64,000 nt of DNA, from contig MBPM02000004.1 of the NCBI GenBank assembly GCA_001695595.3, positions 1-64,000 on the forward strand, read 5' to 3'. Below, one piece after another: positions 25,101 through 37,199 of the stretch (position 1 is the first letter of the stretch; every line of letters starts with the position of its first letter). This DNA is from Plasmopara viticola. Its lineage: Eukaryota; Oomycota; Peronosporomycetes; Peronosporales; Peronosporaceae. The translations under genes were made by a program, and so were the position numbers. The notes beneath the pieces were generated by a model. That model was not told where the DNA came from. It was given only the letters and a program-made list of their open reading frames with translations, and did no database searches.

Positions 25101-27080
25101 GGAGTTTCAAAGACAGAAAACAATCATTTCACCCTCGTTCTCCTGCACATTTTTGAAACACGAATTGATTTATGTTACGCCAGCATCAAGCTTTACTGGT
25201 TTTTTTGCCATTCTCTTCGGTGCAAAGCTACAATGGTGCGTACTTAGCTAAACTAATTGGAGGAACGTAGTCTTTCACCAGCAGAAATTTCTGCCTCGAA
25301 AGGAAATTAGCGCTTTCCTACCTTCGAATGCGCGGCCTCCCTCTTTATTACAGTCACGAATCATGTGCTCTTGCTTAGTGCAGCCGAAGTAGCGGATGGT
25401 ATTTGCCGGGCAATACCTTAGACCATTCATGCTGAAGTCAAATCACTGAATGCTACATCGGTTATTATAGGACGAGGCGCTTTTCATTCTCGGCGTTTTG
25501 GAGGAGAGAGCCTGTCAATGAATATGCTTCTATCGAAGAGCGATTGAGATCGTCGCTTTGATAAATGCTGCCTGCACTTAATTTTTATGCGAGGCAGGCC
25601 AACCCCTAAATCGTCCTTGGTACAGACACCTTGACTATTTCGGGGTGTGGCGCTCAGTATTGGAAGCCGCCAATTACTCTTTTTTATGTATGTAATCATG
25701 AGGTTTTACGCCTATTTACTTACATGTAAAAGAGGTGAGCACTAGCGAAGCTCAAAGTTTTCCCTCAACTATCATATTCAGTGCTCTCATTTGATTCGAA
25801 CAGCTTTTAATTGTCGTTTGTGACGCAGGAGAGTCTATCATCGGCATTGCACGCCTGCAAGCAAATGCCGAGGTTATAAGGGATTCCATATATATTTCGA
25901 CCGCCAAGATAAACAAGTGTATCAATGACAAAAGCTACTAGCGGTGAAGGGGCTCTTGTCAAGCTCGGGGTTCATCTGCAAGGCCCTTCACCAAAAGTGA
26001 TCCGTACAGATTATGCGTCACGTCGCGCTGCGACAAAGGCGCTTCACATCTCATAGAGAATGGATAAGTGGGTCTTTTATAAACAAAGTATGACGTCAAT
26101 GTAAAGCATTAGCCAAAAAAGTGGAACGCTTTGACTTATGTTTTGTCGCATCGTCCTGACTACATGAATGACTTCATGTAACAGCTGTGTCCTCGTCCGG
26201 ATCACTTAATCGATAGCGCCTATGTGCGAGGTGACATATGAGCAGCACTACAAAGGATTTGGAAAGGATGGCTATAAAGATTTACGTGAAGCATTTTCGG
26301 CTTTGTAGTACAGCATCAATTAAGGTGATCATCACTTGTAGTGGTTGCTCATGATGAGGGTTCAAAATATCGTGTTTTTTACCGAGCACATGATACACCG
26401 CTTAGCGGTCATTTCGGCTGAAAAATATTTTAATAGTGATTACCCACTTTGCGGCCCAATACTATAAGTCTATCTGCACATATGTGCGTACGCATGGACT
26501 GTGCCTGCGAGTGATGCTCTTGCCAAAAAAAATACATCATTGGCAAACTCGATGGTGCCATTGCGCTATTGATAGTCCATAAAAAATTTCGTGTTTAGCC
26601 TACTGAAGGACTTGACAGGTAGAACAGATATTGTAATCTATGCCGCCCAAGAAAGCAAAATGGCTCATTTAGCGGCTGTGTCGAACACAAAAGCGCTGAT
26701 CCTGTCGTGGATGAATATCCTCGCTGTTTTAAAAACGCTTTCAAGATGCTTGGCATAAGGCTGGACATGTCGTCAGCTGGTCATCCGAAGACCGATGATC
26801 AGACTAAGCGAGTAAATCGTGCCATCGAGATCATTTTGCGTGTGTTTGTATGAAAAAGCTGAAGCTACTTAAAAAGCCCGCTCCCGCTCCTTCACTTTGC
26901 ATTGATCGATTTCATTCTTTTCTTAACAAATAACAAAGTTATATGGTTGCACCCGCTACGTCCGTCTACCTTAGGCAGCTTTGAAAAAGACAGGGGTATA
27001 TTTTTACAAGTTTGTCAAAATACATTGACAGCAAAATATGCGAAGCAATAAGGTCAGGAAGGCTAAAAAGTTGTATTTAC
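22147..27080 (+). repeat. Left inverted arm L2
   Basis: This is a near-identical counterpart of L1 (168-5,005), with the single-copy gaatac hexamer at about 22,960 and the L-type sequence at 22,727-22,860. It contains the decayed integrase at 26,350-26,860. The rest (22,147-26,340) has only short broken frames and no recognisable gene. A 95-codon frame at 24,964-25,251 overlaps the possible RNase H-like stretch. Confidence 0.88.
26350..26860 (+). pseudogene. Decayed Ty3/gypsy integrase in L2
   Basis: It shows the same order of blocks as 4,268-4,770: HDEGSKYRVFYRAHDTPLSG, then a DLTGRTDIVI-like block near 26,610, then MLGIRLDMSSAGHPKTDDQT with KRVNRAIEIILRVFV near 26,745-26,850. The last block is intact here (DDQTKRV), where L1 has a stop. 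Frame changes elsewhere rule out function. Confidence 0.8.
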
Positions 27081-27374
27081 CGAAGTATCATGGTCTTGCA
27101 TGGCCTTTGCGCAATACACAGAACCACTCCAAGCCAGAATAAAACAAAAATGCCCTCAAGAACGAACGAACTCTCGAACTATCACCTAAGTTGCTTCATT
27201 AAGCTCAAAAGGTGCTTGATGACCCAATCAGTACTTAGTCTGTCGGAGTTTAGAAGTAATTTGGTACCCAAATGGACGTATCAATTTTTGAGGTCAGAAA
27301 AATTTGGGTCAAAAGGAGGAAGAGCGAGAGCATTCTGCTGATTTTCCAGCTTGGAAATGCAGCCAACCATGGTG

Positions 27375-28409
27375 AACTACCCAGATTGTGAGCGGAAGCT
27401 ACTTGCAATCATGCCTGGGCTGAATAAATGACGTATGAATTTTTTCGATCGAAAATCACGGTCAGAACGGATCACACGAGTATTGAGATGATCCTGATGC
27501 AGAAAAAAAATCGAGAGACGGCTTGATGATTTAACTGGGTTGCGAAAACCTTGCATTTGTGTCCGATGGTACTAACACCGTGGCTGATGCATAAACACAC
27601 TATCCGAAATAAAAGCATAAAGCCACTCAAATTAGCTTGCGATGACTACTGGGTGCAGCAACAATCCGGACAACGGGAATGTGTTAACATAACAAGGCTA
27701 GGCAAACATTGCAACAGGATTACTTCAGACTCAAAAATATTCCAAGACGTAGATAGATCAATATTCAATGGAATTTAATGTGTCTCTGACCAAAAGTGGC
27801 TTAATACCGTCGTGGTGACTGTTAATTGCTAACCAAAAGGAGTAAGTTTGTCGTTACAACGACAACGGACGATACTGCAGGATCTGCAAAGATTTTATAA
27901 AGAATTGAATGAAGGATGTGGGATACCACAGACCATTGCGTCTGACCGGGACAACAAATTTCTCTTAAAGCTACAATAAGCAACCGTTTCTACTGTGATA
28001 GAGCAGCGCGATTTGGCTTTGATCTTAAAGTCACAAATGGATGGTCAAACGCGAAGTACTGATCGTGCGCTGAAAACAGCCGTCGAAATTTTATCAACCC
28101 AGCACAGGGTAATTGAACCGGCTTTCTGCATTTGGCAAAGGAAGCCGATGACCGATGCGTATGCGTAAACTCTACGATTAGATCAAAGCAGATCTGAGAT
28201 AGGTTCCTTAAATGCCTGATGAAAGGGTATAAGAACTAGAACTTTGCAAGCTGAAAAAATCAGCACAAGAGCTTCGTCAAGTGCCTTTACATAAGGTCGC
28301 TAAGGATTAAACAAGCGGAGCCCAAACGCGCATGAAGTATTTTTGCGACCATAATAGACTTGTCTTTGACTTAGAAGCTGGAGACATGGCGCTTTTGGAC
28401 GACAATAAT
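27375..28409 (+). pseudogene. Second Ty3/gypsy remnant (RNase H and integrase), unit 2 copy
   Basis: This is the counterpart of 5,290-6,320 with the same block order: NYPDCERKLLAIM, VRTDHTSIE, GIPQTIASDRDNKF, MDGQTRSTDRAL, and a C-terminal block reading RMKYFCDHNRLVFDLEAGDM near 28,328. It shares the frame breaks of unit 1, so it was already dead before the 22-kb duplication. Confidence 0.8.
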
Positions 28410-31344
28410 TGGAGTGGCCGTCACAAAATTTTTATCTCTGTCACATAATATCAATGAGCTGGGACTATCGAAGGATTGAAGATGCATTCAGTGCTTTCAC
28501 TTCAGTGGTAAAGCCATATCACGAGACCCTAAGCGTCGGTAAATGGTGGATAAGGTCATATTGGCTGACAGCTTCGCCGTACAAATCGTTAAAGACGGCA
28601 CTTAAAAGCGTAGTTATAAAGCAGTCCAGTACGAAGCCAAGAAGGAAGGGAATACGACGCAGATTTCTGGACTCATCTATATTTGAATAGTCTCCATAAA
28701 GATAAAGCCCATTTCTTTAAACCTATCACAGGAAAGTTTTGAGACGTACCTGTTGTCACCGGCAAATTGGCCGGCAGCGGCACCACGCCATAAAACTACA
28801 TCTCTCCGATATACATATGCGTTGAAACTATCCATAGAATCTGTGACTACAGATAATCAAGGTCCAGATGTCCCATAATTATTAGTATCATTGGTTGTTT
28901 ATCACTCATGTAAAATTTCATGTAGAGTGCTTTGTATGACAGGAATTAAGATGGTAGCAATCGATGGCTTAGAGCCACCAGTCAGGCAGTGGCAAGACAA
29001 ACATTTGCAAGAGTTTTCCAAGTTGTTTCACTCATCAATCCACTATGAGCAAAACTACTCCTATTTGCTGACTCTGCTTCGCTCTCCACCCAGCCTTCAG
29101 TCGACTACCAGCTGACAAGAAGCTCCCTCCGCGGCTGTTGAAACACAGGTGGTGTGCTTACAGAAAAAGACAAGATAGACCGCCTTCTCATTCAAGTAGT
29201 ATGGCGTACATTCTACAAGGAAATGTCGTTTTGCTTGATGAAGGTACAAACCTGTTTGCTCAGCAAGTATGACATGTTGCACAGCGACAAGCCGCGTGCT
29301 GCGTCAAATTCGACCCTCTGCCCTGGATGTGACCGACTGTTCTGTCAGGGTTTTCCGCTTACGTCACGCTGATTGGCTAGACGTATTACGTTTGTGTCAA
29401 AAGTCCATCTAGTCGTGGACTTGTGATATGGATCTTAAGCACTAGTAAATGGCACTCTGTAAGAAGTGCAATTCATTCCGTAAAATACGGCTAGTGTTCC
29501 TTGAACATTTGTCAGTGGTGATATAAGAATCCGTTTTTGCTAGCTGTGTCTAATTTTATAGCAAGTGACACACTGCAAACTAGCTAGGTACCTGAGCTCA
29601 TAGAGATGAGAAGCAATTTCAAATGAGCCAATAGCAAAACGGCTTCCAGGCTACACGATCACATTTACAATATGGATGTATGCTGAATTTTGTTTGCACA
29701 ATGTAGCTAATATCACGGGCGTCTCGAAGACTCTGCAGCGCACAATAGTATACTCGATGCTGTCAGCAACAACGTCTGTAAGGACAATGTGTATGTAAGC
29801 AGCAGCAACTATTGCTAGTATGCTATGTAAACTTTTCGCGAACGATCTAATAGCAGATTATGACACATGCCATTCATCCAACACATCACGATACTTCTGG
29901 TAAGTGAGCGTCGACAAAAGAGCAGCGAGCACTCCACAAAGTAGTAAATGATCGCAAAGGATGTTCGGAAAATCCCAAATTAATTAGTTGGGTCCAACTC
30001 ACCCGAATTTTGCTAAGGAAATCAAAAGAGTTGCCAAAAATGATTTTATGGATTATTAGATAGAGGTTCAATGGCGAAGGGGTGATAACTTTACGCAACC
30101 ATGTCATAAAGACTTTGGCAAAAAGCGTTCTCGTCGAGAACATTTCTATTCGATGCCACATGCTCGATGTCATCTTTGCTCTCTTCATCCCGTTTCCGCT
30201 CATTGCCTTGTATGACGTCTTAACATTCGCATCGAAGACAAAATCGCTTTATTTTCCGCTTTGGCTGAGTTCACGTCTTCTACACCAGTTTGACTAGACA
30301 AGCGATTTTTGCTGATACCCTTCATAAGGCTGCCACTACCAAACATCTCAAAATCAACTCAAGCATCAACAGGGTTGTCATTGCCATTCCTCTCCAGCTT
30401 CTTTCGTACTTCTCTTTACATTGCTTTCCTCCAGGACAAGTCAGATCTTCGCTTCACCTTGCTCTGGTCATATTAAACACAGCTCCCACGACTTCTGGAT
30501 TACTTTAGGCAAGCTATCAATCTCTCCGCCTATTTCTGTTTTACTTTGATCAAAGCAGTCTTTTCCTCTATTACCCGTAATCGTGCGACACACGAGTCTA
30601 TCTAGCACTATTTAATCTGTAGCAGCAATTTGCGAAGATCCCTGAACCTAAGGACTAGCTTTCAAACAAAAAAGGTTAGTTGGATATTTCGAGATGTACA
30701 CACCTTGTTTCCTAACTCTTGCGTGTCAGCATCGATAATTTCGTCGCTTCAATGTCGCAGTAGGATCGCGTGCTAATTTCAGCCGGGTGGCAGCTTGCAA
30801 AGGCTACTTATTGACCGAAAGACACTTCTTAAACATGAAGGTTTAGAACTTAAGTCGGCTCGGTGCACGTACAAATGTCAGGAAACCACCTTCGCCTGCT
30901 CATCGTATATAAATTGATTCTTTGTTGGACCTCATTATCTGGTTTTACATCCTTGCCACGAAGTCAACATGCGTCCTTGCACAACTTCGCCCATCGTCTC
31001 CTTTCAAGATATTTTCTGATCCCAAAAGGTTTCTATATACCAGCATTCAAAGTTACCTACTTCTCCGATCCTGTAGACCTTCGTACAAAATTATCGCCGA
31101 AAGTCTGACTTTTATCTTGCAACATGCAAGCCGTATTAGTATTTCTTTAATTCGAAAAACCATAATTATATGTTCTACAAATATAATTTCCAATCTGAGA
31201 GCGAAATATTAATGTACACTACGTTTCACATACAACTACCAATTTCCTCGCGTTGGGAATATGGTATACTACCTGGTTGGGGCAATGATACATCGCAATT
31301 GGTTGCAAGAAACAAGCGTGACTCCGGGAAACCTCATAAACTCA
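28410..31344. other. 3' flank of CM1 copy 2, no recognisable gene
   Basis: This is the duplicate of 6,321-9,247. About 30,320-31,344 also matches 54,455-55,480 inverted. The frame at 31,170-31,418 is antisense to the CM1 3' end. No family signature is visible in the remaining short frames. Confidence 0.6.
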
Positions 31345-34070
31345 TCAGTCGTGAGCACTTCGAATCTCTCTATCCAGGTCTCGCACTCTCCTGCCTGCCA
31401 CCGAATGCATCTGGTTAATGTAGTCGTTTAGCTGCAGATACTCTGGCTTGTAGCTCGCGTCTTTATCAAGCGAACTTGACTCGGGACCACGAGCCAACGA
31501 ACTGGTTTCCCATCGTTTGTACGTCTCGTCAATCATATACTGCGTCTGTCCAAGCTGCTCCAACAACGTTTGCTTTGCGTCTCCAAATTCCACACGTCGC
31601 TTTAGCTGTTGAGCGTATTTAATGATCATTGCTTTGTACTTTTCAATGTCCTTGTCGCGTCCACCGATAGCATCCTTGTACATTTGAATCGCCTTAAGCA
31701 ACTCCTTGTTTTCCTTTACTGCTTTCAGATACTGCTTACGTGCATGCTCAGTTGACCGACGGCGCTCGTGAACTTCTTCAAACAGCAGGCGATTACTTTC
31801 CTTTAGGTCATAATTCTCACGGTCTGATTCTTCACGCAACTTCTTTTGGCTTCGCTTTGACGTCTGTAATTCGCCAGATGCTTGAAATAGTGTTTTTTGT
31901 GCTTCGGCTGCTTTCTTTTGAAAATAACGAATTTCCTTTTCAAGCGATCTTCGCTCATTATCGCTCTCCAAACGCAGCTCTTCGTACTGGATAGACCAAG
32001 ACTTTTCCAAAGATTGATTCGCATCGTTGGCATGAACAGAGGAACGTTGCAACACTTCCAACTTGCCTTGGCTAGAGCGGAGTTGTGACGCCAAGTGCTC
32101 AAGCTTGGAATTCACCAACAAACCGTGTTGTTCCCAGCATGCTTGCAGTGCTTGAGTCCTTGTTTTAAACTCTTCTTTAAGCGCTGAAATAGTCTCGCGC
32201 ACAAGACTAGTCACCGACTGGTGTCGATTCTTCTTCAAGACCTGACGGCCACAACTTAAATGAGAACATAGCTCCGCCTTGACACTATCAAGCTCTCGCT
32301 GGACTGCCTCTTTGTCATCTTTGAGCGCAGAAGCCGCTTGCAATGCTTCGCTTGCCCGTCGACATTCGTCATCAACTTGTCGCAACAACGAGCTCTTTTC
32401 CATAGCAAATTGTTGTTGCCAGTGCGTCTGTCGCTGTCGAGCTGCCGGACTTGTTGAGGACTTGGCAGACAATGCGTTTGCCAGCTGCTTCTCTAATTCC
32501 TGCACCTGAGTTGTCCGTCGAGTCAACTCTTCATCACAGCCAGCCAGTTGATTCTGGTATGCCTGCAATTGAGCAGATTGTCGCTCCAACTCGTCCTCAT
32601 ACGCTAGAACGTGCTCACGCTGTTCTTTAGCATTCGCCGCTTCATTCGAAAACCTCTCCTCACTGTCCAGACCTTTCGTTCCATAGCCTCAAGGTCCACT
32701 TGGAATCTGGACAATTCCGTCCGCAGTCGTCGATTGTCCTCTTCCATAGCTTGCCGGTCTTTTTCCAGCGCCACGAGCCGCTCATCCAGCGTTTGCTGGC
32801 ACCGAGACTCAGCCAGCTCGCATTGTTGTTGCACTCGACGAGCCTCGGTCTCTACGTGTTCTAAACGACCCTTCAGCGTTTGAATGGTCAATTTATTCTC
32901 AATCTCTTGTTTACGCCACTGATGCAGCTCCGACTCCAGCTGATGGATCGAGTTTACAGCAGCCTCTTGATCAGCTTTACATTTCTCGAGTGACTTGGAC
33001 TGCTCCTCACACGCTGCAGTCAACTTGACGTTCTGTAATCGCAGCCGCTCTGCATTGCCAGCCAATTGCTGCCTCTCTTCCATCATGCGTTCCATCTCTA
33101 CCTGCAACCTCGTTCGCTCATGCTTGATACTCTCGTTTTCCATTGCAAGCCGGTCTTTGTCAAAATGAGCCTTTTCACGGTCTGTCAACAGCCTCGTATG
33201 TTCAGCACGGTAACTATCACTCTCTCGTTGTAGTTGCTCCATTTGATGTTGCACCTGTTGCTCCATTCTCTTCAATTTAGCTTGGAAGCGAGCATCCAGC
33301 GTCTGTTTCTCCTGTCTCATGGTCTCGACTTGCACTTGAAGCCCCGACGTCTCTTCTTCTCGCTGTTGACTCACAGCTTGCCAATGCTCTGCCTCGGCTA
33401 AGATCTTGGCATTCGTCATCTCATTTTGTTGTACTTTTTGCTGTGCTTGCTGAGTCTCCAGCTCCATTTCTTTTTGCTTTCGCACACTTGCATCTTGCAG
33501 TTCTTGCAACTGGCTTGTGAGTGCCGCCACAACTTCTTCTTGTCGCTGTAGCTCCTGCTCGAGCTCCTGCGCCTTCAAGCGGCTCTGGTGTTCCGTCTGC
33601 AGCGCTGCATCGAGTTCTGCTCGCCATTTCGCGGCCATTTCCGCATCAATGTTGCCTCTTTCTTTCATATGTTGCTGTAATTGAGCTTCCGCGTCTCGCT
33701 GGGCCTCTTCTTTGGCTCGAACCGCCGCTGCTTGAGCCTCATGGAGTTGGGCATTCAGCATATCTATAGCTTCAGTGGCCCGAATCATACTAAAATTACG
33801 CTGTCGCAACTCGTAGTCACGCTCTTCTAATGTAATACGCAGCTGTGCCAGTTCGCTCTCGAGATCCTCGCTACAAAAGTCTGTGCCTTGCTTCATGCGC
33901 AGCAAGCGCTCCTCCAAAAAGTTTATACGTAGAGCTTGGTTAAAATTGTCCATACGCAGACGCTCCCGCTCTGCCTCCTGCTCACGCAACAGCGTGGAGT
34001 GGTCGCGGGTGGGTGTCGTGGGCATTCCGATGCCGCTGTTGCTCGCGCGCGTGTGTTGTGGGGTCTCCAT
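31345..34070 (-). pseudogene. CM1/centrosomin-like coiled-coil gene, copy 2, one-base frameshift
   Basis: Starts at ATG 34,070 (METPQHTRASNSG). The span is 2,726 bp, one base short of the other two full copies. The missing base is an A near 32,669: the plus strand reads cactgtccagacctttc here and cactgtccaagacctttc in copy 1. The frame is open from the start to about residue 467, then runs about 25 wrong codons (VWTVRRGFRMKRR...) to a stop at 32,604. The original frame continues to the normal stop at 31,345. Both nonsense codons of copy 1 are absent, so the two copies were broken independently. The full promoter form, including the palindrome, is present upstream. A sequencing or assembly error at this one site cannot be excluded; if so, this would be a second functional gene. 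Confidence 0.88.
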
Positions 34071-34640
34071 TGCGAAATGACTCTTGGCTAAATTTACGTA
34101 ATGTTTCGCGCGCGAATTCACCTTAATAGAGGTTTCAAATTGACGGTTTGCGATTAAAAAAGCGGAAAAATCGGGATACAATATGAAATTTTGTGGATTT
34201 GAGTTGCGAGCAAAGAGTGTATGCGAAAAGTCCCACCCCGTGTCGCACTGGTCGACTTGTTTTTTCCATAAACTTATGCCTGTGTGCGTTTCAATGCTTA
34301 AAAATACTGCTTCATCCCATGGCTTAATTAATATATTCGAATCGTCATTCAGTTCCTATGTTTGATTGTAGGATTTTATCTCATGAGCGGCGCTGCGAGC
34401 TGGAGTATTAAACTCCTTGGTCTGCATGCTGTCCTAATCAAGTATTTTTTTATATGAATGGACGACTTTAATTCGTTCGGCTACATCTACCGTGGCATGT
34501 ATCACCTTCGATACGCTCTCAAATCGTCACGCGATTGTATTTTGCTGTCGTACTGGTGCATTATGTCTGTTGCGGAAGGCTTCATGTAGTAAAAGTATCT
34601 ATTGTGAAATGCTCGAAAATAATTGCTACTCGCACTATGA
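34071..34640 (-). promoter_or_regulatory. 5' flank of CM1 copy 2 (full promoter form)
   Basis: This is the upstream region homologous to 51,160-51,727 on the other strand. It keeps tttcgcgcgcgaattcacc near 34,105-34,125, containing the palindrome ttcgcgcgcgaa, and aaattgacggtttgcgatt (complement of a cgtcaattt initiator-like motif). Confidence 0.55.
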
Positions 34641-37199
34641 CATGTGCTACTATGTAACAAAGTTGCAGAGGGAGCTTCTTAAAAGGTTGGTCGTCAACCG
34701 GGGTTCGGGTGATGGGCGAAGTGAAGTTGGCTAAGAGAGAGTTTTGTTGCTCAAGTAAATTAATGGGTTATGTTAAATAGTGAGCTCTTACGGATTCTTG
34801 TCTTTTAACAGCCTGGTTGGTAGCTCTTAGCCATCAACTGCTATCAATGTAAAGACGACCATTTTTCTACACTCCATCTGAATTTCTACAGATTTTAGCA
34901 TTGAAAACGGTTACCTGACTCCAATAGTTATAAAACGTTTGAATCCTGATTTCTTGCTCTAAAACTATGCAGCCGCAGATTGGTGTGAATATTACCAATG
35001 CATGTGTATTTTGGAGCAATGAAATTTAACGGCAAGATTGTCGCTCCTATTAGTCTGTCGGTGACAACAATTGCAAAATGTGCGCGTTAATGCGAAATTT
35101 TGTGAAGTAAAAATATAGAAGATGCTGCACGGCGCTCATTTTGGGTTACAATCAACCGTTCCAGCGACAAATTAGTGTCGCTACAGGCCCGTTTAATTAA
35201 TTTTACGCAGACCTTTATACAACTTTGATCTATCGCGACGAGAAAAACAAATGGCAAGAAGCTTTTAAATCTTTTCGTGACGGGTGCGCTTGAAATTCGA
35301 TTGGAACATTTTGTTTCTGATCTCTTTCTTTCTGCTCGCATCTCAGAATAACTCTTGGAAGCGTTTTGGTACGTCATGGTCTTGTCAACACAATTGTCCG
35401 AATCATAATTTCTGCACACATGAAAGAAAGTGGTCTACATGATGCAAGTGATTTAGATGTTTGCAAATTGCGTCTTCTGGAGTCGATATGCTCTCAGCCG
35501 ATCGACGATATTAAGAAGACGCATACAAACTTTAGCTGTAAACATTTATTTATGAATTTAAACATGATGATCTTATCTCGATTAATTCTGACGCAACCTT
35601 CTTGGACGAACACACACTAGTTATTACGGCCTTGTCAGACGGCTTGTACACATGCTTGTATAGATATTTGACTGCGGTACACACCTTCACAATGACGTAA
35701 CCGTTGTACTTTGGAGATGAGAAGGGTTGTATGACTTTACCCATTACTTATTTGCTATCAGGAAACGTGAGTTTAGACTTCTTTCTTAAAAAACCACATC
35801 GCTACATGCCTATATCTAAGCTTTCGATTAAGTCTTAGCATAGAAATTGGTTAATCGTTCAATTTTTAATTTAAAACTTATTGCTTTGAGACTTATCGAA
35901 TAATTCGTTCTGTGGCAATCAACAAAGTAATTTCTATATAAGTTCGTGTCCTTTTTTTTCGCTAATCTCAAACACTAATGATTCATGTTTGAATCATTAC
36001 ACGACTTACGTCAGTCAAATGGTACAACCGTGACACACCCTGGGTTCGTGTATCCCCCTGTTGGTCCCATCCATCAAGACTTCGAACTGCTTATGTCCAT
36101 AATAGTCAACTTCTTCTCGTAGAATCAAGTCCACCAGACATTACCTGCTGACTATCAGACGTCACCGTTGTTGCTTGCGCCGGTTCCTAGAATACTCTCA
36201 AGCTCACATTAAAGTACAGAAGCTTGACCAATCAGCTACCTTGTCGTCTGCATCGTGTACATCGTAGGGGTTTAAGCAGACAGCATTCTTACAACTTTCA
36301 GTGCCTTAATACCGCACCGTATCTCGGCGTAAGTACGCTACGCCGTCGGCTGAAAATTTGATTGCTCGCAGAGCGAATTTGCTACACGTGCATCGAAAAT
36401 CCTCATTGACAGTGAGCAGGATTCAAGTTTCATAGTTGAGAATGACCTTTCAGTCTCTGTAGAGACGGTGATCGTCCTCTTCGACCTAGTCGCGAGTTTG
36501 TGGCTCGTACTTCAAGGATGAGAGTCAAGCCACAGTCTCACGAGCAAGGTTCTGACTACATCCAAAGGGGATTTAGTGCGGTGCAGGGAAGCTTAGTCTT
36601 TTTGGCTTCAAAGAACCACCCTTCACACTGCACTTAACTGAGCAAAACATTTGCACGACTGTGCGTTGCATACCGCGCTCTCGGGTTATTGTCTAAATAT
36701 ACCAGTTGGGACGCATCTTTTCTCCAAATAGTTCTTAATCGCTTATAAAGAAAAATATCTTAGAAGAAATGATAGCCTTCGCGTGTCTTCGCGTCACAGG
36801 CGCTTCGTTCTGAGCAATATTTAAGACGTTTGCAACTTGTTCGCTCGCTGCGGACTATTTGGCGATCAAAAGGAAATATGAGCTCAAAGTTTGGAGTACA
36901 ACTTTCCTATCAAGTATAACGAAGAAATTCAGCCAAAATGAAGCACAATCACTACCCCGAATGCCAAGCGTACTTTTGCAAGACCGTGACTAAAATGTTG
37001 AGACTGTCTTGTACTGCCTAAATTAAAAGAAAACAGGTCTTATCGACTTGCAAACTGTTCATTTTGCCTTTAGAATTTTTTAAGAACGCAACTTACTCTT
37101 TGTCCGGACGGTCTTCATCATCCACAATTTTTGAAATAAGGCATATCATGACTTTTTATTTGACAAGAAAGAATTGAATGACAATACCTTATGAAACTG
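34641..37199. other. Upstream spacer with Helitron fragment, unit 2
   Basis: This is the counterpart of 12,521-15,079 and the mirror of 48,556-51,160. Besides the Helitron fragment it has short frames at 35,087-35,419 (minus, 110 codons; mirrored at 50,314-50,715) with no recognised domain, and the conserved tgacacaccctgggttcgtg motif near 36,030. No intact gene. Confidence 0.6.
35550..35744 (-). pseudogene. Helitron Rep-like fragment, unit 2
   Basis: The 64-codon frame contains PKYNGYVIVKVCTAVKYLYK followed by HVYKPSDKAVI. This matches the Helitron Rep stretch that usually reads KYN.HINVEVC....VKYLFKYVYKG.D.A, where the tyrosines belong to the rolling-circle Y motif. Only this part remains and the frame ends soon after. 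Confidence 0.72.
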